Source: Harmonia axyridis (Eukaryota; Arthropoda; Insecta; Coleoptera; Coccinellidae). Taken from it: a DNA stretch of 64,000 bases. The DNA lies in contig NC_059503.1 of the NCBI RefSeq assembly GCF_914767665.1, positions 27,776,001 to 27,840,000 on the forward strand. The letters are read 5' to 3'. The notes beneath the pieces are model-generated. The model was not told the DNA's origin. It saw only the letters and a list, made by a program, of their open reading frames with translations, and ran no database searches. Position 1 is the first letter of the stretch. Every line of letters starts with the position of its first letter. This document shows positions 19,780-31,497 of the stretch, in pieces. The translations under genes and the position numbers were made by a program.

Positions 19780-22700
19780 TTTGAGGTTATCTTTCAAGTC
19801 GGATCAGATGTTATTTGATGAATTGAGAAGGGATTCAAAATATTTGTGATTTTATTGAAATATGTGAAATGAGTATATACTGGAATCACTGAAAGGATTA
19901 TTGATACTCAGGTTATTTTTATAAATTTTTATTTGTCGTAACATAATTCTTAAAAAAACATACTCGTTTGTAGAAACATAAGCGACTTATCTGGACAATT
20001 CTTAGAATTGCCGAGTTATCTGTGAATTTAATGTGTTTTTCGAACTTCAAACTAACATATTCGTACCTTCTATTTTTAACACCACAAAATAGCTGCAATA
20101 GAATCATTTATAATTACGATTTTTGTAATTGGGTTATAAATCAGCTGCAATAAAAATTAGTAAAGCGGATAAAATGGAATAAAGATATTCAAGATGTTTT
20201 CAAGCTTTCCTTCCACTGTAATTATAAATAATTCCTTTCAACAGTACCCTACATTAAAGGAACACCTAGTCTCAATATTTATAAGAAACACATTACCTTA
20301 GCTATAACAAAAGTTAATTTTACATTATATTCATCAATAGCTTAATTTTGCGATGTATTGCAATGTGATAATAAATTGAACATATAAGGAATACATAAAT
20401 TTCTTACTTTCTGAAATATTATTTAGGAATTTTCAAAGCCATCTATTGATGACGACAATATAAAATATATCTTTCTCATTTCGAATTTGTGCAGATATTA
20501 AGAAAATTTTTTCCTTATAAGGTAAAATGCAAGATATCTCAACAGTAGTCATTCAAATGTTTCCAATTGTTCTATCTCCATCAGTAGGTACTGTTCTTGC
20601 GAATTCACCACTTTAAAAAACGCGTTATGTGTATGGTAAGGTAAATCAACAATGGAAAAAATTTAGGAAAATACAAAATCCTCAAATCTATCTACAAAGG
20701 GAATTTTTTTGATGGTTCTACTAAATAGTCTCTAAATTCCTCATAAGAGTGTTTCAATTGAAAAATCAAAGTCTATTATTTGATGATTATGAGAAAAAAC
20801 ATGTTTAATCAAAAATTCCAATAACTGAAATCTCATCTTCGCAACATTAAATTTTAGTTTATCATTTTGTTATCACTAAAAAGCTATATTAGAGTAATAC
20901 AAGGAAAGAATAGTGTCGGATTGAATGTTTGTTTAGGCTGCTCTTAACAAATTTGAAGAAGACAATTTTTTGTTTATCACCGATTTTATTTCTTTTTTTT
21001 AAGTCAAAACTATATAGATAATTAAGAAATTATTTTTTAGAATCTTTTCATGAATTATTTCGAAAAGTTGATTACTGCAAGAATTTTAAAAGTTGTCTTC
21101 TTCGTAGCTAACTATTTCAAACGAGGTTCTCTTCAGAAGTAATCAATACCAAGATACTCCTTAAAAACATCCAAAAACCTATTTAAACTCTACTTAAACA
21201 AACAAACATTCAATCTCTTTTTATAATATGATCTTATATAAAAATCAATAGTGACTAGTCAACTACAATAAAAGAAACAAAAATTGAAAAAGAACATAAC
21301 ATAGTGTTCCTTCTATAATTGGAAAAACAAAAATATATCTTTTATTATATATATTTCAATTTGTTTATAAAATTTTGATGCAAAATTTGTCAAACTTAAA
21401 TGAATTTTGTAAATCACAATTTCTTTGAATTCTATCGTTCACAAATTATGAATTGTTTTTTAATATTTCAAAAAACTTCTTGTCCTTTTCGGGCACCACT
21501 TGTCTAGGCATATCAACTTTTTGAATTATCCACAACAAAAGATACATATCACATGAAGATATTCAATAAATATCTCGTTCTTTCATTTTTAGAATTTCTG
21601 ATACAAATCAAATCTGTTCAGTGCCTAACAGTAACACCTTTTTAGAAGGGAATATTGAAAAAAAACTTAATATTCAAGGATGCATAAGGAATAAACAATT
21701 ATTGTATTCTTACAATTAATCAACAGCATATTTCAAATATTCTCATTTTATGGGTCACCCTGTAACTGTCTGAAGTAGCTTTGAAACTAAATATTCAAAA
21801 ATTCAAGTAATCAGAAATATACATTGAACGTTTCAACAACACAAGAACAATAAAATTCAACACTTCTCACGACTTAGCTCTGAAGCTATTCAGCTTCAAA
21901 TTCAATTTAAACTTTTGCTCATATACAAAACAGTTGGCAGTTGAAGAGGTAGTTCTTTTGTACTATAAAAACACATCTTACGCCGCCACCAGAAAGCATT
22001 AACATAAGAGACAAAACAAATCAAGGACAAGAAACAAAATAATAAATAAGGTTATTGTATCTTGTACCAGAGGTGGTATTATAATTTTGTTTGACGATGA
22101 AAGTGTATTAAAAAAATTAAAATATATAAATAAATAAAAGATCTTTATTATAAATACATAAATAATTTAACATCACAGAAACATCATAAATATGAACCGA
22201 TCAAATATATGCAAAATCAAAATATAACATCTAATTGATAATTCTTTAGAAACTTTTCTAAAATCTGTTAATTTTGAAAACACTATTGTGGTGCCCTTAT
22301 TGATTTTCCATGTTTTTCATTTCAAACTTACACAGATCCATCCCAAATATTAACAACTTAAAAATCAGCTAAATAAACAATTCATTTTTTTGTAATATTT
22401 TCAACATATAATAGAGAATCTAACATTTATAGTGTTTTGAAACACTGCTCTGAAAACCAACTGTCGAATCAAATATTTTGCCATTAGGGTCTCGTCAATG
22501 CCCATTCCCTTTTTTTTATATTTTTGTTTTTTTACCTTCTGGATAATTCAAGTGCACAAACTGGACAAGACACTGATGGCACTACTGTCCAATTTTATAA
22601 TTTGTTATATTAATAAATCTAATAGTCTAAAATGGCAGAGACGCCTACTTTAAACTTGTCCCGCTGTCTTGCTGAGTATTGTTTCCAACCTAAAAGCAAC

Positions 22701-23285
22701 AGAGGTTTCGATTATTGACTGGATTTCATTGTGGATTTTCAAGAATTTTTAATCCTGTGTGAAGTAACATTCACTTGCATCAATTATTTACAGACTGAAG
22801 AAATATAAAGTAACAAATAAACTAATGAAATTTGTCGATAATATTTTGTATGCTTAATTCCGCTCAATTTCAATTCTGGTTTACTTATCTTCCGCTTTTA
22901 AAAGATCTACACCTAATATACACTCTATCAGACAACAATTGTTTGGTTGGCACATTTGATAATCTTATCCCAAAGATTCTGGCACAGTATGCCGGCAAAG
23001 TACAAGCTGTCAAATGCAGATAACCTTTCAGGGTTTTTCTATTCGTTCAATGCTTTTACAAAAATCTTACCTCTTTATTGCAGAAAAATAAATGAAGAAA
23101 TCAGAAGAGGTAAAGGTAAAGAATCAAACATGTGACAAGTCTAAAGGAGACACTAATATTACTTTTTCATTTGGGACAACTTGAATATCGCTTACAAAAT
23201 ATTATCGAATTATTTTATCCGGAAATTGAATTTCTTCATCACACATTAATGAATTGACAGTTTCTGCGCAAATGCATCTGAAAAT
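19780..23285. other. 3.5-kb AT-rich intergenic region
   Basis: No coding exon is recognised. The right part is probably the 3' UTR of Pur-alpha, which is read on the minus strand. A minus-strand aataaa lies near 22142-22147, so a UTR of about 1.1 kb is possible. A weak nested inverted repeat at 20919-21213 is listed separately. A tgggtcaccctgtaac sequence near 21752 resembles the terminus of abundant insect DNA elements, but no partner end was found. Confidence 0.45.
20919..21213. repeat. Nested inverted repeats (possible foldback element)
   Basis: gattgaatgtttgttt at 20919-20934 is exactly reverse-complemented by aaacaaacattcaatc at 21198-21213. Inside, gaagaagacaa (about 20955) pairs with ttgtcttcttc (about 21093). 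The arms are short and the spacing uneven, so this could be a decayed MITE or chance in AT-rich DNA. Confidence 0.4.
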
Positions 23286-25454
23286 TTAGCACCTTTCTTG
23301 AGATCCGTCGCCCCGTCGACTCACCATTGTGTGCTGATCCGAACCGGGACCTGAACCGATCCCTTGAGACTGACCCTGACCGCCCAGCGGTTTGTTCAGC
23401 TTGTCGCAATAGTCGGCTAGTATATCTCGGAACCTTGGCCAGCTTTTTTCTGGTAGGGTGATGGCGGTCCTGAAATTCGTTTTTACCTCGCTGATGCGCA
23501 TGTACACCCCACGGTTGTTCTGGCCAATGTCAAAGTAAAAGTTTTTGTTGTCAACATGCATCTGGTTGCCTTCAGGCAGGTCGTGTTTATAAGCGTGTTC
23601 GTCCTATAATAAGAAAAAAGTTTAAATGAGAAAAAAGTTATAGTAATAAAGTGGAATGTCAGAGGACACAATTTGAAAAAATACAGGGGATGCTTCTTGA
23701 AATTCCTCCTTTTAGGAAAGTACAAAAAAGAACAAACTAACCCATGAAAATGTTCTAAATCAAAACTCATGCTCTACAATCCCTTAATTTAAAAATACCC
23801 TATTCCTCACCTGAGTAAACTCGTCCAAGAGATCTGTGAGTGCATCCCGAAATTCAATCATCCCTTGTGCCGGTATGGCGACTTGAGAACGGGGCCCGCC
23901 CCTAGTGATGGTCTGGGAGACTCGTAGAAAGCGTCCTCTTGCGTTTTCCTTCAGATCGAGATAGTAGCGGCGGTTGTCTTTCATCATCATTTCGCTTTTC
24001 AACTTGCCATCTTCGGGTACATTATCAGGATTTGGAGGCCCTGCAATATTTTTTTTTTAGTAAAAACGGCGCAACGTTATGCCATGAAAGCTTACCCAAT
24101 GATGAATAGTATTCGCTGAAAGCTGACAGGTGATCCCTGAACTCTGCGGCGGTAGATAAGGCCAAGAAAATCTGAGATCTCCGTCCATCTGCTCCAATCT
24201 GAATAGATGAAAAAATGTATAATAAATTCATTACCTTTTCCATAGCACAACTTACCTCTGCAACTTTAATGAAGCGACCTCTCCGATTTTGTTTGACATC
24301 TAAATAGAATCGCTTGCTCTGAATCTGGAGCATTTTAGTCGCCAATTCCTGCTCCACATGTGCTTGGGGACCTACAAAAAATACCGGAATCAGCAGATAA
24401 AGACACAACCGCCGGCGGAACAATTAGTACGAAAAATATCGTGAAAAAACCATACTGGGGTCCTTCCAATACTGGATCCTCTCAAAGGGCCACTCTGACT
24501 GCATATTGGTGTCAATTACAAAAAAGAACAAAGTAATTAAGAACCAAAAAACACACTCATGAGCGAAAGAAGGCGACACTACCGGCGCGAAACTCTACAT
24601 GCTGAATGAGATGAAGTGATTCAGAGGTTGTAGCCAGCAAACGTGCACTGATTCCAAGAAATCCTCATGACTCATATTTAAGACAATTTCATTGATGAAA
24701 ATGGTGATCTTGGCGCAACTCTTGTAATCGCAATTTATTCATGATAGAGAATTAGCGGTTTATCTATGTTTGAGGAAAAATCCTATCATGAATCAAGCAG
24801 AAATGCGAGAAATACTAACCTGGATCGTAGTCGCTGCTCCCTTGCTCCATACCTTGATGATATTCTACAAGTTAAACGAGTCAAGTTATTAACAAGGATA
24901 TTTTTCCAAGAGAATATCTTCTAATCTACCGATTTCACCGACTTCTCAATCCGCTCATTCGAAAATTTAAAGAAATTCGAAAAATATCCTCGGAAAACAT
25001 CATTCTTTGCAGTAAGGCTTACATTCGAAAATTTCGACGTATGGGCTCCTAAGAAAGCCAACCTAACAAACATTATCCAAGGTCATTGAGAGCCTACGAC
25101 AATCCACATTACATTGCAGTTTTTGCGGCTAATCTGACCTAATTAATCGTTTCAATCAATTGAGTATTGAACCAATCTTTGATAAACCATTATTATACAC
25201 TTTTATAATCAATCATTAGCCATGATTTCCTGAGAAATTACGGTTTTCAATTTGATTACAATTGAAGTATCGCCATTTTGCATCAGTTGTCAAAATTGCA
25301 GGACAGATATTTCAGCATCCAATCGGAATTTCGTGGAGATTTCAACAGAGATAAGGGAAAAACATATAGGTAATCTGCCTATAATAGATTCTTGTAAATT
25401 TATTAACTTACTTTGCGAACTTGAACCCTCATCTCCACTTCCTAAATCCGACAT
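23286..25454 (-). CDS. Pur-alpha: Pur-alpha single-stranded DNA/RNA-binding protein
   Basis: Seven exons on the minus strand: 25454-25412, 24864-24820, 24371-24256, 24198-24096, 24040-23811 and 23603-23286 (six coding blocks are resolved; a non-coding first exon may exist). Phases close to 284 residues. It starts MSDLGSGDEGSSSQ and has three PUR repeats: QSKRFYLDVKQNRRGRFIKV, NRRYYLDLKENARGRFLRV and NKNFYFDIGQNNRGVYMRI, each followed by a helix such as TAAEFRDHLSAF. The conserved Arg/Phe residues of the nucleic-acid face are present. Pur-alpha binds purine-rich single strands and acts in transcription, replication and neuronal mRNA transport. The C-terminus is Gly/Gln-rich. A strong GTGAGT donor inside the last exon (exon end 23325) suggests an alternative C-terminal splice form. 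Confidence 0.95.
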
Positions 25455-28016
25455 TGCAAACCCTCACACACTCAACCTTCACTGACTTGGGGCAAACGCA
25501 AAAGTCACCAGAAATATCACTAATCATATACGGCTGTTCCATTTGACCGTGAAACAGCTGTGAAGACCTGTTTAATTAATTATTATTCGATTCGATTCAT
25601 AGGTGAAGTTTTTTGATTCGATTTATTCCTGGTACAGGCTATATTTGTAAAGAATTAAGGTTTTTTTTAGGACACGAGCGTTATGTTTGTTATTATTATT
25701 TGCAGGAAAGCTATGAAAAAAAACGATTTCATTTTTTATCCCTACTTAATTCTGTTTCATCTTACATTTCAAAAAAGAATAATGAATATTACAATTCTTT
25801 CAATGAAAACAATTTATATTTAATATTATTTAGAATTTATTGTTTGAATTTCCGAGAAGAAATAGGTATCAATTCAACTTTCACTGCAAGTGAAAAATGT
25901 GACTTAATATCTAGATTTTATGTTTATAATTTTTTCTTTATTGGATATAGGCGTTGATTGAAGTATTTCTTATATTTGGATCAACTGTCGGATTTTTTTT
26001 GGAACAGCTGAATTTCTAGGCTCGTAGGAAATGCGGAATAGAATAATTTCTGGGTATAATAATTTCTTTATCATTGTTATTTACTGTCAACTTTCCGTGT
26101 ATTCCATTTCATGATTATAACAATTTTGTCAATAAAAAATTCCCTAGTACAAATACATTTTCCGGTAGGATTCTAATTGGAAATAGCGATATCAGATTGT
26201 ACTAGGAATGATGTCATGGGTTGTATAATTCTGGAATTCAAAATTGAATCAAACGTTAGATTGTGACGTCAACAGACGATCGTGGCTATTGGAAAGTGAG
26301 ATAATCAATCTATTTTAAATTGCAATTACTTCACATTACTTCGACTAAAATCGGAAATTAGAGGTTATGCGCTGGCGCAATGCATCTAAGCTTCCTAGAA
26401 AATTTGACGGCGAGGGGAACAAAGATGGCTATGACTATGTCCGCCATTTTCTAAAGTGAGATAGAACAAGTTGTTTTCCCCAATTTTCTCCAAAATTACG
26501 CCGTTTTCTACAAAATTTTGAACGGGTGATGCACTTACTAGCCCGGATTTACGTTTATTCGACATCAGAATACAGGATCACATCGAAAATTCTATCTTTT
26601 TTCCCAAATCGAGTTCGGCGTCTTGGAGGAGCGTTTTAGTGATAGAGGAGGTAGGTAAATGGTTTTCTTTGTTCTGCACTTATTTCATTTCAACTTTATC
26701 AGCGTCTTTGTTTGTAAAAAGAGATAAATTCTGAGGAAGTAAATTTTTGGAAAAATTTGTCGAAATCCATTATTCGCTTGATTACAGATTAATTTTCGTT
26801 TTAACAACCGCACCCATATCTACGAAAGCCGTTTTTCAATTAATTTAAAACCTTGAAGGAAATTGTATCAACCGGCTTTTAAGCGTACTCATTATAAGTT
26901 ATTGCTTACTATAATATTATTTCAGAACTTTTTCTGTATTGGTTTTTTACAAATTTTATACTTTAGTGAATAACATAACAAATTGAAGAATGGGGATTGA
27001 TATTAATTGTCATTTTTTTAATTATTTGGACTGGAATAAAGAATGTTATCCTATAGTGAAAGTAATATAAGAATATTTGTAGATTTAAGGAAATAGATTA
27101 TGTGCTCATGAAAATTTCGTTTCGTTCCTTATTTGACATTTGTTTTAATACAAACATTAATTGTTAATTGTTGTCTCTGATACAAAAGAATATAGAATAT
27201 TGTACTTTCATTTTCTCTATGAATCGATTGTTTCATCAAGGGATGGCCTAATGAAATAGGTATTTGCTCAGTTTATTATGAAAACTAATTAGAGTACATA
27301 TTTGGAATCATTTCTTTATTTCAAATTGATTTATTATAAACATCAAGATCAATATATAAAGATAGTTGAACAGGGTGTTAATTTTATAAATTTATTGAAT
27401 GAACATTTAATTCTTGAAAAAATTTAGTAATTTAAAGTAATTAGATACTTTTTAAACAATGAACTCTCTGAATAGTTTTAGAGAATTTATTTGCCCCCTT
27501 AAACTATCAAGATGCGTAAAATTCAAAAATCCTAATCAGCAGATTGCTAGTTAAAAAAAAAATTGTAATAAACTCAAACTTTAATTTGTAATAGAAAAGA
27601 ATTTGTCATAGTTCTTACTGTTACTTACCTTAAAAAAAAACACAGCAGTTCTTTGCAATAAGTATTTCCAATTGATGCTGAAACTACATCCCAACATATA
27701 GAATAGAACCAACCCATGAATGCTAATGGAAAGATATAAGTTTGTGAATTGAATTTTTTAATTTATAAGGTATTGCGTGAAGAAGAAACAATTATGTATT
27801 TCTGTGTAAAGTAGATTTTATGCAAGCAAGAACTTACAAGATGAAATATCTAGTAAAAAATAAATCTCTTTTGCGTTTATCTGAGGGAACAAAGAAAAGT
27901 TGCATTAAAATATTGTAGGACTTCGTCTTCAAATCAACTATTTATTAAAATTGCGTTTAAAGGATATTATTATTATTACATTATTATTTCTTATATTTAA
28001 TAAATTGTTTTTTCAG
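25455..28016. promoter_or_regulatory. Shared 5' region of Pur-alpha and zinc-finger gene
   Basis: The two genes diverge from this 2.6 kb. Around 26360-26480 there is a conserved-looking promoter-like patch: cgctggcgcaatgc, aagatggct and gccattttc (the last two resemble YY1 sites in opposite orientation). A segment ending tagaggag at about 26651 is followed by gtaggtaaat, a good 5' splice site. That would fit a non-coding first exon joined to the acceptor tttcag at 28011-28016 of the zinc-finger gene. This is inference from sequence only. Confidence 0.4.
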
Positions 28017-28030
28017 ACTAGTGGCCAACA

Positions 28031-31000
28031 ATGTTCGACCCTAACGCAATAACTACACAGCAGTCACAAATTCAGTATCAGCAGCAGCAACCCCAGCAAA
28101 CAGACAAAGACAAGAACCAGGATGGCACCCAAAAGGAGAGCTTCCCATCCTTCTGTTACGCCAATGTTAACATGATTCATAAGATCACCCCCAACACCAC
28201 CCAACCACAGCACTCCACAGTCAACATGTCCCAGCTGTCGGATGATAAGTGCTATATAACTCAGCCCTTTAGTTATAATTATGCCCTTGTTAACCAGATG
28301 TCGCTGACGCAGAACACTATTACTTTCAAGTGTGAGATTTGCGGCCTCATGTTCGCCCACCTCTCTCTATTGAACCACCATAAGAGGACAACACATCAGC
28401 AAGGAGATCAAGGTAGAATTTAGTATAATTAAGATCAAGCGAATGTTCACACTGAGAGGATCCCTTTGTTCTTTGTCACTTTCTTGTCTTCTGTTACTAC
28501 AATTCCCTCTACTTCATCTATCTCATTTTGATACTTTATCTACCTCACCTTGATTTTACCCCTTTATTAATTCTTTTTGATTCCATTATTCACTATAATT
28601 TTTTTTATTTAACTCTTGTGGCAGACAGAAGTATATAATTTTGTGATTTCTCACTGCGATCTTCAAAAAAGTAGTATTGCCTGTCGCTCACTACCTTGTT
28701 TAATTGTTTTCCAATCAGAATTTTTCACAGGTCAGATCCAGCAGCCACAACAAATCACGTTACAGGTACAGCCGCAACAACAACAAGCAACTCAGATCCA
28801 GATTGTATCAGCCGATCGTATTAGGTTTTCTTGCGAGGAATGTGGACTGACCTTTGCTACGCAGCAAGAACTTAAGACGCACAAGATCCAAAGTCATGGA
28901 GCTACCCAACAGGTGGTCACTACACAGGTAGTGACTACTCAAGCTCAACCAAACACTCTGAAAATTAAGAACTGTGAGAGCTGTGGAGCTCCACTGCCCC
29001 AGGACAACAACAAGAAGAGAGCTGTCATGAAAGTCAAGTGTGAGAGCTGCCTATCTGCTGAAGCAATACAACCTCAGATCTTTGTGGTGGCGACTGCACC
29101 TGACACCTCTACTGTTAAGTTTGAGGAGTCCACTGGTACACAGACTACCACTACAAATCTTGGTTAGTCCTTTTTTTTATCATATACTTATTAGTGTACC
29201 TATACAAATTCAGTTTATCAACTAGTTAATTAATTATTATACTTCAATGATCCACATCGTATAACATTTTTATTTAAAAGACTACATGTGGATTAAAATA
29301 GTTCTTAGATTGTCAGACAAAAGCACATAATTCACTTTTCTGAATCTATTTATATTTCAGAGCATTAATTGAATGATATCAACACAGTTTTTATTTATAT
29401 GCTTTAGGGCCAGTTGTACCATTTGTATAAACATTGATTAAAATTTAAACATTGATTAATTTCTGATTTCTCTTGAGAAATCGTAGAGTAATCAACGTTT
29501 AAATTTTTAATCAATGTTTAGGCAAATGGTGCAACTGGCCATTAGTCTTTCTGCCCTAGAATTTAGTACAGTAAACACCTATAATGATCATTATTATTCG
29601 TTTTTTTGAACAATAATTTTCATTGTTGTTGTTTTATCTTTTTTTTTTGTGTATAGATTTTAAAAAATACTAATTTTTATGTAACATTGCTCTTACACAC
29701 AGCTAATTCTCTTTGGAAAAAACCTCTTTTTGACACATTGATTGATTGTAGAATTTCAAAACACAGGGACCCAGAACACTATCCCAATTGGTGTTAAAAA
29801 TAACCATCCTGTGAAGAGAAGGGGTTTTGCAAGCGCCATGAAATGCACTAAATGCAATGGAAGCGGCATCATCTTCATTGGAGGTACAAAAAACCAACAG
29901 AACAACGTGGATAAACCATTCCACTGTAACATTTGCAATGGTAATTTGAACTAAATGTGAAAAGTTCTTGTTATTGATAATTGTCATTGCAGGATCTTTT
30001 AGTAGGTATTCTTCACTATGGTCACACAAGAGGTTACATACAGGCGAGAAAAACTTCAAGTGCAACATATGTGGATTGGCTTTTGCGAAAGCAGCCTACC
30101 TAAAGAATCATTCCAGGATACACACAGGAGAGAAGCCCTATAGGTAAAATATGTTGTGATATTTCAGATTGATGGACCTGATAAGGTTCTAATAATAACT
30201 ATCCGTACATGATAAATAAAAATTAACAACAGTCAATGACCTAAGTCCTTCAGCTCATCATGAATGAAGAATACTTGTCTCTCAACATAGTAATTATTCT
30301 TAGTGTTGATGTTACCACCCTTGCAGAATATTCAATACTGATTATCTGCAATTTGATATAGGGAATGAACATACTCAACCATTGGCCACAATATGGTTTT
30401 ATAAAATGGATGGATGGATACCATTTTCAAGTTAATTTTTTTGATTTCCTGCAATTTAATATAGGCAATGAACATACTCAATAATTGGCCATATTATGGT
30501 TTTATTTATGATGGATACCATTTTCAAGTTGATTTTTTGATTCTTATATGTTAAAAATCTAATAATTACCTACTAAGATGTGTTTGTTCTTGGGACAATG
30601 AGTGCCAGTATTGAATTTTCTCCCACCTCCTAATGTATACTTTCAGAGTTCCTATAAATTTAAATTCAACTCTGTCCTTTCAGGCTAGAGTAACTTTTAA
30701 TATATAAAGTAAGTGACTAGTAATTCTGGTCTTATTTTAAAAGTGCCCTTAATATCTTACCTTACAATTTATTATCAACCTGTTACCCAAGTTCAATATT
30801 TCGAATTGGTATATTGGAAAGAAATGAATAGAGTACAGGAATGATGTTTATATGATAATATTACATTTCATTTCACCTAAATTTCAGAATTTATCTCTTG
30901 CAGATGTAATGTTTGTGGCATGCAGTTCTCTCAATCTCCCCATCTTAAGAACCATGAGCGCATTCACTCAGGAGAAAGACCTTACGTCTGCGAGGTATGT

Positions 31001-31497
31001 GAGAAAAAGTTCGCTCGTCACTCAACTTTGTGGAACCATAGGCGAATTCACACCGGCGAGAAACCCTATAGGTGTGACATCTGCGGCTCTTGCTTTAATC
31101 AAGCAACGCATCTGAAAAACCACGCCAAAGTTCATTCAGGAGAAAAGCCCTTCAAGTGCGATATTTGTGCTGTGGGGTTCTCAGATAGGTGAGTTTTTTT
31201 TTTGGTGAAATTTCTTTCATGTATGCCTCATGCTATTTATTTCTCAGGTTCGCTCTCAAGCGTCATAGAAACATCCACGAAAAATACGGTCGTACCAAGC
31301 CCCAAGTGACAACATCTTCTACAGAAGAGACCCAAACTGTCAACACCACAACAGACTCCAACACTTCTATGCCATCTACAGTCCAGGAATCCCAAGAAAT
31401 TGAAGCCCAATATGAAACAAAATATGAGGAAGAGGAGCATGTTGAGCTCACAGAAGAGATGACTGACATATCGGAATTGCAAGTTCAACTTGCTTAA
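28031..31497 (+). CDS. C2H2 zinc-finger protein with N-terminal Gln-rich region
   Basis: Six exons: 28031-28412, 28731-29162, 29752-29940, 29993-30143, 30904-31188 and 31248-31497. Phases close to 562 residues. The first part is Gln/Thr-rich with an isolated finger (FKCEICGLMFAHLSLLNHHK). A second finger follows (FSCEECGLTFATQQELKTHK), then two CxxC knuckle-like pairs (NCESCG...VKCESC; MKCTKC...). Six tandem C2H2 fingers come next, joined by TGEKPY-type linkers (FHCNICNGSFSRYSS to FKCDICAVGFSDRFALKRH). The tail is Thr/Ser then strongly acidic (YEEEEHVELTEEM), like an activation region. It is probably a nuclear sequence-specific transcription factor. Insects have many such proteins and I do not assign an orthologue. 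The ATG at 28031 is the first after the acceptor at 28016. Confidence 0.93.
29408..29540. mobile_element. 133-bp palindromic MITE in zinc-finger gene intron
   Basis: The element starts ggccagttgtaccatttgt and ends acaa... as the mirrored gcaaatggtgcaactggcc, with internal pairs such as taaacattgatt / aatcaatgttta. The arms cover almost the whole length, leaving a short loop around tttctcttgagaaa. It lies inside the intron between 29163 and 29751. Flanking ttag/attag might be part of a short target duplication. Confidence 0.85.
30349..30545. repeat. Tandem duplication of about 100 bp in intron
   Basis: Unit 1 (30349-30450) starts gcaatttgatatagggaatg and unit 2 (30451-about 30545) starts gcaatttaatataggcaatg. 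They share gaacatactcaa, attggcca, atggttttat and ggataccattttcaagtt. They differ by substitutions and by a short ggat expansion in unit 1. The repeat lies in the intron between 30144 and 30903. Confidence 0.85.

Noticed and set aside
24025..24423. 132-codon minus-strand frame starting MFRRRLCLYLLIPVFF, apparently a signal peptide fused to a Pur domain
   Set aside because: The hydrophobic start is translated intron. Splice sites at 24371 and 24256/24198 give the normal Pur-alpha protein without it.
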